DNA from: Xylogone sp. PMI_703
Taxonomy: Eukaryota > Ascomycota > Leotiomycetes
Length of the DNA: 64,000 nucleotides
Direction: 5' to 3'
Assembly (NCBI GenBank): GCA_021399445.1
Contig: JAJTUQ010000005.1
Coordinates: 3,596,001-3,660,000 of the forward strand
Shown here: in pieces, positions 1 through 11,909 of the stretch
Layout of the letters: each line of letters opens with the position of its first letter
Position numbering within the stretch: the first letter of the stretch is position 1
Translations under genes and position numbers: made by a program
The notes under the pieces: generated by a model
What the model was told of the DNA's origin: nothing
Database searches by the model: none
What the model saw: the letters and a program-made list of their open reading frames with translations, nothing else

Positions 1-3000
1 CATGACGTCCTTGGGATTAGTGGGCTTGGCTGAGTCCGGCCCAACGTGGGTGCGAAGCCCCGAGCAGAAGCAAAAATATGGAAGGGAAAGACTGTACAGT
101 ACCCAAGTGTACGTGGTGGACGGGGCGTACATGCATGGCGGCTAGAAGGAGGGCCTAGAACAGCTTGGGTTGGCAGCGCAGTGGTCGAGGTTGCACTGCG
201 TAGATATACAAGGTGATCCGATTGCTGCGCTGGTATAATTCGGAGCAAACGCCGTGCTATGTTGGTTTGATCCTGGTAGTGTCTTCTCAATGCGGTCCGG
301 GCTACAGGAAATGCTCAGGACAATGACAGCAAGCTGAAATCCATCTCTACTAACCATGTCTCAGATGAGACGCGCCGTGAGGCTCTTGCGCTTAAATATA
401 TTTCATGGAGCCGATAAAGTCGATGTCTCAGCGGGCCACTGACGTGTTTTCATGCAGGGACAACTTGGTGAGCGAACATGGTTCTTCGCACAAAGCACAC
501 AATCTTCAAAGCTCCCGGAGGAATTACAATAGCGGCACACGGGCTGCCATGAGGTGGCGCAAAGCCTCATGCTAGAGGATGGTTTTGCACATACGAAGCT
601 GCAGCGACGTATATGCGAGCGGATGGGTTCGGTCTGGACGGTAATGAAAAAAGAACCTTGTGGACGTCGGCTTGTCGAAGAGACGGCAGTCTCACGTCTC
701 CAGCCAGCCGGTATCCATTCGGTACCCCCGAGTATCCACCTGTTGACTGATTGTCGCATCGCTTACCTACTGGATCCTGCTACTGCCAGTGCTGTCCGTA
801 CTGTACGTAACGGAGAGAAGGAGAGAAAAGGCGTGGTAGCCAGAAAGATCAGACCATGCATAGCTTCCGCTCTTGAGTTAGCATTCATTGGCGGCAACCA
901 GGACGCTCCAATGCACCTTGCGTGGTTGGGCCGATAGAGGCTGAGGCAAAGCTCATTCCTGAGGCCTTGTGACAAAAGCCATTGGGAAGCCGTGGACGTG
1001 CTAAGGCGTCCTACGGCGTCCTAAGGCATGCGGTTTCGCAGAGCTGAGGAGAGTTGATCCTCGACTTATCGATCTTTTGGAAGCCATGGTTCGCGCCGGT
1101 ACCCTTCCGCGTCGATTGAGCACCGCCTGGAGCAAATAGCCTAAAGCAACGGGTCACGGCTAGCGTTAAGCTTTCCCTAATCTTGAATGCCATGCAGCCT
1201 GGCTTTTGACGCCATCTCCCACGACTGGTGATCTTCCGATCGGGATATTCCATGGCTGAGGTGGCAGCGACGATCATGCGTGTGAGGACAGGCTGCTCAC
1301 TAGCAGATAATGAGGGGCTGCGGACGCTTGCAGTCAATACCAGTACCAAAAAGGAGCAATGCCTCAATTGGGCCGGATGGAGGAGTCCTGGCACACTATT
1401 AAAAGCAGGATCCCCAACAATAAAGATATCCGAGTTTAGGGGGCCCTCTCAGTCATGCAAAGGAATTGGAATCGAGGTTGGGGCCATGCTTCGAAGCAAA
1501 AGCCAACCCCACATTCCACACTGGAGCGATCAAGTACGGTGTTATTACTTGTATGAATGAGATTTGGGGAAACCCCACCTGCCCTGGCCCTGATAAGGGC
1601 TCGTTCATCGTGTTCTGCTCTGCTCTACTAGCCGTGGCTGGGATGAGAGACCACCGCTAGTGATTGCTACCCTACTGCCGGTTTGGGACGATGTGGCGCT
1701 CGTTAGGACTGAGCTTGTTTTGGGGGCCATGGATAGTAAGCTCAATTCCGCTGGGAGAGGACATCCGAAAACAACAAAAAGGGGTCTTTTGGCTTTACCG
1801 TCTGGAGACCCTTGCTGACCCTTTGGGTAAGTATCTTCGCCTGCCACTCTTGCTATTGCTGCGCAGTGCATCTTGGCTGGAAGACAGCTTGCCTAAACCA
1901 ACACCTGCGCTTTCCGTCGACTTCCGGATTTGCGAGCACGCTCCTGCATGTGAGTCGATCTTTGCTTTTGCTGTACGAGCATTGTGATGACTTATTCCGA
2001 CGCTTTGTCCATACAAAGAGCCGTGTGCAAAAAGCAACCATGCCATTCGGCTCTCTGCAGTACCGTATCCCTTCTCCAGGGGCTCTACGGAGTATTCTTT
2101 CACAAGCGCGAACGATGTTATCGCAAGGCCAAGAACATGAATGAAATGCACAGATATCAGTACTACCTCGAGCGGCATTGTGCCTTCCCTAATAGGAACA
2201 TGTACTTGGATGCAAGCTATCTTTGCCGAGAAAGATGTTATAATGATATTAGCTCAGCTAGCTATTCCCTTTGATTACGCCTAATAATTATTAATCTAAG
2301 AGATACTGCTAGACACCTCATTAGCCCCTAATCTGACGCTCTATCACCGAGGCTGTCAGCTTCAATAGATTAAGGCGCCTCTCGCACAAGAGCGGATTTA
2401 GAAATATCGAACCATTTTCCACAAAGCAAACATAAATAGCCAATATAGAGTCAGCACATCTCATAAGTGGAAATTTCCTGACACGACCGCTGAATGGAAT
2501 ACCGTACGCCGAGGCCGACGTTGAAACAACAAAGCACTGGCTCGAGCAAGGTCCACGGCCTCAGCAGTTATTTTGGTGCTGATAATACCACCCGCCTGTG
2601 CGACCCTAAATCATTTGCATCCAAATGTGAAGTGGAGTAAAGATGACTGCCGAAGGAGAAATACGAACGAATAATTACCGATGCATACAAATCAGGTACC
2701 GTAAGCCAGTCATCCCAATTATTACACACGTGCTACGCTACGGTGCCATACACAATACAACTCCAATGCCGCCGGAATGTAGATGCTCGCGGCGAGTCTC
2801 CAGCACGCACCTGCGCTAGGACCTACCATAGTGCTTCTGGCTTACAATCTGGAAATGATATGTACGGAGGTAGATCCGGCACCCGGAAGCCTGTCTTATG
2901 TGGAGACTTGGCGCGCTCATCTTGATCCACCGTGCCGACGATGTCAATCTCGATCAGTATCAACATAAAACAGCCACCATGTTCCTCCTATTTCGCATTG

Positions 3001-3657
3001 TCTCCATTTACGGAGCAAGCCGTTGGCAATGAATTAGCTAGCTCGTCATATCGTACTATGTTATTCTACTGTTACGTAAGCGCTTAACCGGAGCAACTAG
3101 GTTATGGATGAGTTTACTTGTGGGACAACTCGTCTCTCTACAGTACTAGTCACCTACTCCAAGGAGTAGCCACGTATCTAACGCCTGAAGCTTGTAAATG
3201 TTGACCTGGAATGACAAGGTGGTTGACATCATACGATGCATTGATTTCTCAAAAGAGACAACCAAGACCCTCTTTGTTGTTGGGTCTTATTGTACAACAC
3301 CAAGAAGTCAGAACAAGGCAAATAGTCTCTCAAAAAAGCAATGTCGACCGAAACTGGCAACAGATCTGGCTGGCTACACCACATATATTTGTCATGCACC
3401 AATTATACGGGCACAGACGTTAGCCCAATCCTATAACCAGCAATAACAAAATTCTCATAAGAATTGGTCAATGACGATTCGAATGCTTAATAATTCCTTG
3501 GATTACGGCGAAAATGATACCGTATGCTAAGAGATATTACATCCCTGGTAGTGCATATGCCCCTGATCTGCGACTTTACGGTACCGATACATGCAAGAGA
3601 AGGGAGCACTAGTTGCTTACAATCTTTTGCTTTTCATAGAGACCCTGTGGTATTTCA
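1..3657. other. Left-end region with no supportable gene
   Basis: Only short overlapping open frames occur on both strands, and none shows a recognisable motif, domain or signal peptide. Minus-strand frames around 1605-2178 include a hydrophobic stretch but cannot be assigned. The part after about 2.3 kb is more A+T-rich. Two partial direct copies of GGCGTCCTA lie near 1004-1026. The region may be intergenic or hold a decayed gene; nothing firmer can be said. Confidence 0.5.
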
Positions 3658-4653
3658 TCACCCCGACTTCTCCGATTCCACCAACTCAGCATAATCCTTC
3701 ACAAATTCCACAAAGTCTCCATCTCTTGCAAGCCCCAGTTTGAGACCCAAGGTGTTATCAAACTCATCGCCCCAACTTCTTAGTATCCGCTCCATTTCCA
3801 CATCCGTCTCCTCCTTTAGCAATGCCAACTTATCCTTCCCACCCACCTCGGCCAGCGCATCCATCATCTCTTGGATCGTGAATCCTCTTCCAGGGACATT
3901 GACCACGCGATCATAGATAGGCAACGAATCTGGCGCCAAGCTCAGAGCACGAATGAGATTTTCACACAGCGTCTTAGGACTGCAGAGCCAACTCTTGAAG
4001 CTACGATCCTTCAACGGAATAACGCATTCAATCCCTGCCAGCGGCTCTCTGATCATGCCACTCAAGAAGCTGCTTGCCGCCTGTGTGGGCTTGCCAGCAC
4101 GCACAGAAATGGTTGGAAAGCGGAGATTGAAGCCCAAGATGAGGCCACGACGCGTGAAATCGTTGATAAGCGTCTCAATGATGAGTTTCTGGGAGCCGTA
4201 GGAACCCTCCGGCGTAGCTCTAGTGGATTCTGAAAGCACAGACGGTAAGCGTCCGCCGTAGACGGCGAGAGAAGATGCATAGATGACGCGGACTAAAGAG
4301 CGAGATGGGTCTTGGGTACGGATTTTCCGGAGGTGATTGAGCAGGGCGTACGTTGCGTCGAGGTTGACCGTTAGGCCAAGATCGAGGTTTGCTTCAGAGC
4401 CAGAGGACATAATGCCATGGAAGACGTAGATTGCATCGGGCGGGTTGGAAGCAGGGATGAGGGTCTGCAGAGAGGCATCATCGCAAAGATCCGCCTTGAT
4501 AGAAGTAGCGTGAGATGGGTAGGTGACCTTCTTGGGGATTGGTGGTTTGTTGATATCAGTTAGGGTGACGGTGTAGGACTCGTCGTTTAGCAAACGCTTT
4601 GCAAGTAGCTGGCCGATGAAGCCGGCAGCGCCTGTGATGAGGATCTTTGGCAT
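3658..4653 (-). CDS. NAD-dependent epimerase/dehydratase-family SDR, D-erythronate dehydrogenase-like
   Basis: A single-exon 331-residue extended short-chain dehydrogenase/reductase. The N-terminal Rossmann glycine motif TGAAGFIG lies at residues 7-14, an acidic residue (D33) follows beta-2 and suggests NAD rather than NADP, and the catalytic pair is Y152-x3-K156 in SYGSQK, with the partner serine in YASSLAVYGG (about 126-135). The overall pattern, including HGIMSSGSE near 79-87, resembles DenD proteins, which oxidise D-erythronate to 2-oxo-tetronate in four-carbon acid sugar catabolism. That assignment rests on remembered family pattern; another nucleoside-sugar or uronate epimerase-type SDR is possible. 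Length is normal for the family. No signal peptide is seen, so a cytosolic enzyme is likely. The start is the first ATG of the frame and sits directly before the Rossmann strand. A TATA-like TTTATATAG lies about 40 bases upstream. No denD-partner genes (kinase, aldolase) are seen nearby. Confidence 0.85.
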   Translation of the reverse strand: MPKILITGAAGFIGQLLAKRLLNDESYTVTLTDINKPPIPKKVTYPSHATSIKADLCDDASLQTLIPASNPPDAIYVFHGIMSSGSEANLDLGLTVNLDATYALLNHLRKIRTQDPSRSLVRVIYASSLAVYGGRLPSVLSESTRATPEGSYGSQKLIIETLINDFTRRGLILGFNLRFPTISVRAGKPTQAASSFLSGMIREPLAGIECVIPLKDRSFKSWLCSPKTLCENLIRALSLAPDSLPIYDRVVNVPGRGFTIQEMMDALAEVGGKDKLALLKEETDVEMERILRSWGDEFDNTLGLKLGLARDGDFVEFVKDYAELVESEKSG

Positions 4654-5278
4654 GATAGGTCGATGTGATGGACAGGAGACGAATGGAGGCTATATAAATC
4701 CAAGCGCAAATCCAGGTGCAACTGCAAGCACAAATGCGCAATAATGGATACTAAGTGCTCTACACAACAAGAATTGGATAGTTTGGGGGTTTAAGAAAAC
4801 AGAAGTAAAGGGTTCAGCTATGCTACAGATCTGATACGAATAGGAAAATATCGCAAATATCTAAAGCTCACCTTGAGCTTTTGAGAGGGAAAGGAATCTA
4901 TACGATTACGGATTAAAAGGTTAAGGCTTCATCGAAGTATATTTGGGCTAATAAATGGAAGATCCAGAGCCTCGTACGCACCTACCCCACGTTTGGGCGC
5001 CGATGTTCGGTGCAGTTCCGCTGCGGGGTAGCTTGGAGCTCTGAAAATACACGCTGAAGTCGAACGCAACTCTCTTTTCTCTTTCACTCTTTCTTTTCTT
5101 CACTCAGTCCAGAAATCAATAAATTCAAATTTGTTTGTTATCTATAATCCAAAGAACACGGAAGAAAACAAGAAATCGAATGACACTGCAGGTATGGTTT
5201 GGATGGTATTCTGAGAAACCCACCGAGCTTTGATTTCCATGCCATGTATTCGATCATAATGACCCACAAGTGGACAAG
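4654..5278. promoter_or_regulatory. Intergenic space upstream of the SDR gene
   Basis: Lies between two minus-strand genes, so it should hold the SDR promoter and the RNase 3' UTR. A TATA-like box (reverse strand, about 4691-4699) precedes the SDR start. A G+C-rich patch around 4980-5040 contains imperfect inverted repeats. No open frame of interest. Confidence 0.4.
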
Positions 5279-5966
5279 TCAAAGGTCAATTCGGTCAAGC
5301 AAATCCCGATCGTGTCTTGGCTCGCGGCCTCTCCCTTCCCTTCTCTTGTGGTAGTTCCCTCGTCCATCCTGGTTCACGGTGTCGTCCTTGCACTCGGTGA
5401 ACCCATCGCTCTTGGATCCATCGTGGGTGATAACGGCGCAGAAGACAGCGGAGGAGTAATCGCTGGCGATGGAGCCAATTACCTGAACTACGCTCAGCTA
5501 CTGCAGGTTTGGCGCAGATAGTTGTACTTCTTTCTTGAAAGGGCAGCAGGGTAAAAGGAAGACATACCACTCGGTCGGCTCCAGGTGATCCCGAGCCATC
5601 ATATGCAGAGCCGTCCTCCATTATGGGGAATTCGAGATAGGGTTTCTTGGCATGGTCGAACTTGAAGTGCTCGTAATCTAAATTTCCGCATAAACTCAGC
5701 TCACAACCATCATCATTACTACGCCAATGCATGACACCATTTTTATTTCCTTCTCCTTCATGGATCTAACAGGAACATAGATGATCAAGCTCTACCTATA
5801 AGACGAAACTCACCGTTGTAAGCATGGGGATACTTATCCTTGCCAACTGTTCGCTTTTCAGAAGCCAATTGCAGCGCCTGCTGACACGCAGCATTGATGG
5901 CACTCTCGTCGTAAGAGGACTTATTATCGCAGTTGCACCCGCTGGGGAGGTAGTCTGTTCTCTCTC
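5279..5966 (-). CDS. Guanyl-specific ribonuclease, T1/F1 family (5' end not resolved)
   Basis: Three exons can be read: 5966-5814, 5677-5568 and 5482-5279, joined by GTGAGT...TTTAG and GTATGT...TTCAG introns of 136 and 85 bp. The product matches the microbial RNase T1 fold, which cleaves single-stranded RNA 3' of guanosine through a 2',3'-cyclic phosphate. All five catalytic positions of RNase T1 have counterparts: Tyr and His in YPHAYN, Glu in LEFPIM, Arg in GADRV, and His in VITHDG. Cysteines in SGCNC, NAAC and TEC suit the family's disulphides. Two oddities stand out. No exon encoding a secretory signal peptide with a valid ATG could be joined at the 5' end: the nearest donor (GTGAGT at about 6007-6012) would create a stop. 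The protein also continues about 36 residues beyond the usual C-terminal TEC as a charged Arg/Asp-rich tail. It may be intact with a missed first exon, or have lost secretion. Confidence 0.8.
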
Positions 5967-8140
5967 CTGTATTAGCAGAGATCCTAACACCAATCGCACG
6001 CCAGGGACTCACAAATCTCAGCCATTTTTCAAATTTTTAGCTAGACAAAATTCCCCAAAAGATCTACCTATATGGAAGCCGAGCTATCACTTCGATATAC
6101 CGAAGCAGGAAACCAAGTGCGGCCTCTGCCAAGACCAACCTTAAATAAATAAACTGACTGCAACCCCCAAAACAAGCTTTTTCGTCTCCCCCTCCTCTTC
6201 AGCCCTGTACGACAGTCAACCCCTGGTCTTCCAGATTCATGCATGAAAATGCGAGAAATGCGAACGAAGAAGAGCCCACAATGATGCAATGCCAAAGGCA
6301 AAGTTCGAAGTAGAAATTCGTAAGTCCGGTTTTTTCAACTGTTATCAGATGCACGCCCTCTCTCATCCTCCTACGATTGGATCCTCCTGGGAGGTGGAAA
6401 TCGATCCCACGTTTTCTTCAGCTGGACCTGGATACCCAGGAAGAACTCTAGTCCGGCTCTAGCTAGCTCATTGCGTAAACCTCCTCCATCTGGCTGGGTC
6501 ATCTTATCTCCAAGACCTGCACTTGGATAAGACATTCAATGGAACAGCACTTGTTTCTTTTCGAGACCGGCCGGTGAATAATGCAGTTGGAGTGGGGAGA
6601 AGGAGCAGGCGAGCGAGGCGAGATACCGTAAAATAATTGCCCTTTTGGTTCCTAGGCAAATGATGGCGGGTGGTTATAACACGTTCAGATTAAGTCCGTG
6701 TTCGCAGATAAACATGGGACCCGGAGAATTGACCCAGTCCAGAATTGAGGGCTTTGTGCCTATGAGTGATATCCAGGCAGTATCGTACAGTCATCAGACT
6801 TGGTCCTCCACTCCGGAGGAAGCGAGAAGGTCTGGAACTTCTCTTCTCTTGGGGCTGAAGCGGGGCCCGAAGGAGAGGGGAAGGGGTTGATTACGTAGAA
6901 TTCCAAGCTGCATCTACGGTTACTTTTGCTTTACCCCTCGCCTCACCTTTGCTTAATGAGGGGTTGCTGCTGATTGTTGGATTGGTAAAACCCCCGTTTT
7001 ACCAGTGCCGTTGTGCTTACGGTACTATGATATGCTGAGCTAAGCCAGAGCTGATAATAAGGCCGCGGAAAGAAATGATATTCGCCGACGGCAAAAGAGA
7101 TGCTGTTGGGAAATTTAGCAGCTGAAAAGGGAGGCTGCATAGGGATCCAGATCTCATTTGCGGGGGATATACTCTCTACATTCCTATTTGCTACGACGCG
7201 GCTCAATTGGCTGGGCAATTTGGTTTCTGCAATCTGCAATCTGCAATGCATCTCGAGTTGTTCTGCCTTTTTCAAGGGTCCTCTTCTTTTTTTTTGGTTC
7301 TGCTGACGTGTGTGCATACGAACTGCATTTGCCATGGCGAACTGGTCGCATTGTGGGCTACCCGAGATACTTTTGTATACTTCAGGATACTTTTTGACGG
7401 CATCATCCTGCCGGAAAATATGATTGGCCTATTATCCGCCTGGAAATCGCGGTTGAACCTTATTTATTTTGTTTGGCGGCTGTTACGGCAAATGCTGTAA
7501 CTTTTTTGGGACATCGGCCTTATTGATGATTTCTATTCAAATACTTGATATACTGTCTCAAGATCAATTGAAGATACACGCCGACGATCAATACATGGAA
7601 AGGTTCCGCCCCAGCGATTACTATACTCATGACATAATGATCGAAGAGGGAGAACCTACACTCAAAGTAAAAACACATTCAAAGCAGGCCCATGAACAGT
7701 GAACAAAGAGGTAAGGGGTGTGCTGACATGGAGGATCAAATCCAAAAACGATGGTAGAAAACGCTGAACGAGTGAGCTGCAAGCATATGATATGCACACA
7801 TACCGTACATTCAGTATATAAAGAGGTATACATCATGACACATTAGACACGGGGCAATAGATGGATATCATCTCGAGAAAAGCCAAACCAGTCCAAGAAA
7901 AGCAAATCCGTAGGAAAGCATATTCAGACAAAAACTGCCCAGAAAGATAGAATTTCCTCTTCTCACCTTTCCTAGCCACTCTTAAGGAATATTCTGATAC
8001 AGATCCGTTCCCGTCGCCCTCAATCTCATTTTAATCTTCCTTCCTGATCTTTTTCTGTGGTCCTGTTCTTCCCCGCTTTGTACTTCAATAAGGTGACCGA
8101 ATCACCAAGATTTTCATGTCTCGTTAAAAAGCTATCTCGT
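5967..8140. other. Intergenic region, no gene seen
   Basis: Contains whatever upstream exon and promoter the RNase gene has, and the 3' flank of the KDEL-ending membrane protein gene. Short open frames on both strands (for example around 6943-7335) lack recognisable features. A T-run lies near 7288-7296. Confidence 0.4.
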
Positions 8141-10548
8141 TTATAGCTCATCCTTCACACTAGATGTAGCTGCAGTTTCCACACTACTAACACTGCTCGC
8201 AGCCTCTTCTACCTTCCCACCAACGGTGCCGACGAATTCCTTGACACTATCCAGGGTAGATGCTACATCAACAGGGCTAACAGTCGTATATTCAGCTGGG
8301 TCTACAGGTGATGCAGATCCAATGGCAGATGAAATGGAGGCGCCAACTTCTTCAGACAATGGCTCACTTAGAGATGCTGCCGATTCGGCGACGCTGGATG
8401 CTTGCTCCAAGACGCCAGGCGTTTCCTCTCCAGTCCCCGCTATCTTAGGGGAAGGCTCACTCTCAATGCTTATAGCCTCTTCCACCGGAGGCAGTGGAAC
8501 CGGCGAGACGGTTTCTGTAGTTTCTACGATCTCAGTAGCCACGGTCTTGGAGTCGATAACTGAAGCCTGGCTGCTTGGACTCTCTGTTGCTGAGGAGGCA
8601 ATATTCTCAGAAGCGCTGTGGGACTCGCCTACAACCATAGAGGACATGGCCGAGGCTGCATCGGCGACCACGGAGCTGACAACCGATTCCACAGAGTGCA
8701 CCTTATCCTGGGCGGCGGCTACAATCGATGGAATAATTTTGGTACTGAAGTCGTCACTGGTGTCATGATTTGCCAATTTCCACTTAGCTACATCCCTGAG
8801 TCGCGCCAACTCTGTCGCAGAAGATCCGGCTATGCTCATTGCCTGCTCCTCAATTTCTGCACCTGCAGCTGCAGCAGCTTCGATTCCTGGGTTGGCACGT
8901 GCGGTATCACCAACTTCATTCCTCCATTCATCGAATTTTGGCTTCAGCGCGTGATATTTTTGCCAGTCCCTGTGTGTAACGCCATCGGTCCAAGCCCACC
9001 GCATGCCGATCTCCTGGATACCAATATCCCCGATATGATCCAGAATCACTAGGGCATCCTCTATGGCTTTGTCGATCAGGTACTTGGCCTCCTTGTCGTA
9101 ACTTTGCTTCCATGCTCGGATAGCTTGTGCTTTGTCCTTGATGGCAACACCAGCCTTCCGAATGGCATTGTTTATCTTCTCTTCAGCCTCCGTATCCTCC
9201 TTTCCAGTTGAATTCTCTACGATCGAGATGATGTTATTCTTCAGCCCATTAAGACTTGACTTGACAGTCTCTTCCAACTGCACAATGTGAGCCTTCCCCA
9301 CACCTTGAGCCTGGTTCTTGATAAGCCTCTCTGTAATCTCATTGATTCGTTCTTCTAGCTCCTCAGAACCCTCATCTGCTGCCTTGACAAATTTTTCCTG
9401 CCAGACTTGGAGATCACGCTGCACTATCTCGCGGGCTTTCAGCCGTGTTTCAGTCTCTTCAGTAGAAGTCTGTACTGGACCATCTGCTTGGGTAATGGAA
9501 ACCCCAGAGGAGCTCTTTGCAACTGGTGGCACACTGGCCGCATATCCAGAAGATACTGATGAAGCGGTGGAAGAGATATCTGCAAAGAGTGCAGCACTGG
9601 ATCAATAATTAGATATGAATATCAACAGTAGTAACAACTCATCTTACCTATCAACATCGTGAGCGGCCGCTTCGATCTTTTTGCCGTCCCTGTATCTTCC
9701 TAGGCGCTCACCAATGCGTACCAACTGAGGCTCTACATTCTCGCCATACAAGATCCGTAATCGAGGCCACACAGTTCTGCTAAGGAAAATATTCCCATTG
9801 GTCCACGCCCATTGCCCATAAGGTATAGCGGTCTGAACAGTGAAGTCTTTGGCAATATCATAGCCTTGTAATGCATATGGTTGAACAGTAATGTAGGCCG
9901 GTAAAATCAGCTCATAGTAGGTCTGGAGAGCGTTGGTCTTCACAATCTCGTAGTAGGGGCTTGCAGTGGAGACGGCTGTGTTAACATGAGGTGCTAGAAC
10001 TTCGTCATATTTGTCCATGGCAATAGCCTGATATTTCTGTACATGCGGTTGCACATTCTTCTTCCATTGATTCTGCCCAAAAGCTTGTGCTTGTGCCAAT
10101 CGTGGAGCTCCATATTTTATACTTAGCGTTTTCACTGGTGTAATAACAGTCCTGTCCGCGGCATCATAATACGGCCAAATGGCATTAACATATGGAGCAG
10201 CATGGGTATCGTAAATTGGTTGCAGATGTGGAGCAGCAATAGATTTGAGATCGAAATATGCTTTGCATACTCGGGGAGAGGATTTGTCGAGGAGATCTGG
10301 TGTAGCTGGGCACCAGAAAAGTATCGTGATTATCGAGTACCAGACAGATAGCCTGACAAAAGTTTAGATCCATGTGCAACATCGAAAGCTATTTCAAGTC
10401 AATTGGAGTAATGGACCTACCTCGTTATTATGCTAAACAAGCTCCAACGGCGCTTCCTTGGGGCATCTTTGGCCCGAGTAGTCATGACATGTCCATTGGA
10501 GCCCTTCCGGGCCGTATCTACCGCCTTCCCATTCCTCGCACCTGCCAT
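8141..10548 (-). CDS. Single-pass membrane protein ending in KDEL (family often mislabelled 'transcription factor hoxa13')
   Basis: Three exons (10548-10421, 10352-9648, 9596-8141) with introns of 68 and 51 bp give 762 residues. The N-terminus has a basic patch (APRKRRW) followed by one hydrophobic helix at about 36-57, predicting a type II anchor with cytosolic N-terminus and lumenal C-terminus. Residues about 60-290 are rich in Tyr/Pro/Ala repeats of the style APYVNAIWPYY. The middle is a charged, helix-rich region with WQEKF and repeated Glu/Lys segments, probably coiled coil. The last 160 residues are Ser/Val/Ala/Glu-rich and probably disordered. The protein ends SSVKDEL, a canonical ER-retrieval signal that agrees with the predicted topology. 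I recall related ascomycete proteins being labelled hoxa13, but no homeodomain is visible. Function is unknown; ER residence is inferred. It is divergent from the Doa10 gene. Confidence 0.85.
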
Positions 10549-11909
10549 TTCCTCTCATGAAACTTGGAAACTCCAAGCAGATGCCAGTCTTCAAATTATA
10601 TATTAAGTATGATTATTCACAGGTCCTTTTACAAAGGCGTGCAGAGCGTGAAGATTAAAAGAAAGTTCGAAAGTAAGCTTGAAACTACCTATCAGCACAT
10701 GTTAGCCGAAAGGTTCTGGTGGAGTTGCGCTGGGGTGAAACCTAACCTCAAACCTGCCCGTGCTTCCTCGGTCCCACACGGAGCGCTCTTAGCTGTCCTT
10801 ATCACTTTGATAGAACTTGGGGACTCTGCCTGCGCAATAAAACTGTTTCAAGCTCAGATACGCGATGTGATGGCGATGTTGATTGTGGGAAGACGGATTC
10901 GTGTGCGCTGAAGGAGGATTACAATGGACATTATCACGAGTTCAGCGGCGCGAAAAGGGTGGTGTAGGGGGCGGCTTGTGAAGCAGGGCAGAATGACACA
11001 CCCTCAGCCAAACCTCAGTGAACGTCAAGCCTGTGGATCTTGGCTTTAGAGATTCCTCTTCTCGCCGCGTAGATAGTAAAAGAGCATGAATCTACCATAT
11101 ACCGTAGCCTACTAATTATATCCAGCAAAGCCGTCAAATTGCAACATCCAGCCCCGTTGTTCTGTCTTTTGTGCCTTTTGTATCGTCAGCCCAGGCGATC
11201 CGTTTCTTTTGCCTGCTGCACCGTGACGTTGAGTGAACCACTCGTTCCAAGTTACCCAGTTTCCGGCGCCCCAACCAGCATATTTGCCACAACATAGAGT
11301 GGCTGTAGGTACCAATACAACTCTGCATCAGAGGGAGTTCGCTCGAGCGAATCGTCGTTCTTTGCTGGTTACAAAGCAGTCATCTATGCGACACGGCAGT
11401 ACGAACATACAAGCAGTCATGAATAGGCACGCTGGCACGATAGGCACGGTAGGCTCCCAGCACCGGGCGGTAACATTCTGCCAATGCACGTGATCGATCC
11501 CTTAATTCGGGAAGCTTCCGTGCTGCATGGAGATCGGGCATATGGATTTTCCGGATCCGACTTAATGACAACTCTCAGGCACGAAACTAATTGATATCAT
11601 CACCATTCAACTCCGACTCGACTTCACATCGTGTTGGCATCCGGAACAAACCCTCTTCTTTACCTAGGTTCTCTGGTAGACCATATTCAGTTCGACTACG
11701 TTCTAAAACGCACGTACGCTTCTTTTCCATACCATCGAATTGCCTCAAAGGACACAGGTCTAGAATCGTTGTGTGGGCTGTGTCTCAGATGGTGCTACCA
11801 TTCTCCTAAGATCAAGGCCTCGCCTTTGAATAGGCACAACTTCCATCTCATCTAGTTCTGGAGCAGAAATTTATTCCTGTCCTGATCTCACAATTAGAGG
11901 AATCCAGAC
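10549..11909. promoter_or_regulatory. Divergent intergenic region between the KDEL protein and Doa10 genes
   Basis: This 1.36 kb spacer separates two genes transcribed away from each other and must contain both promoters. No clear conserved box could be picked by eye. A short palindromic patch GCTCGAGCGA occurs near 11341-11352. No coding sequence is supported. Confidence 0.5.

Noticed and set aside
1605..2178. Minus-strand frames with a hydrophobic segment, possible membrane-protein remnant
   Set aside because: No family pattern, no convincing splice chain joining the frames, and competing plus-strand frames of equal length.
8226..8768. 180-codon plus-strand frame opposite the KDEL protein gene
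   Set aside because: Shadow of the Ser/Val/Glu-rich minus-strand coding sequence.
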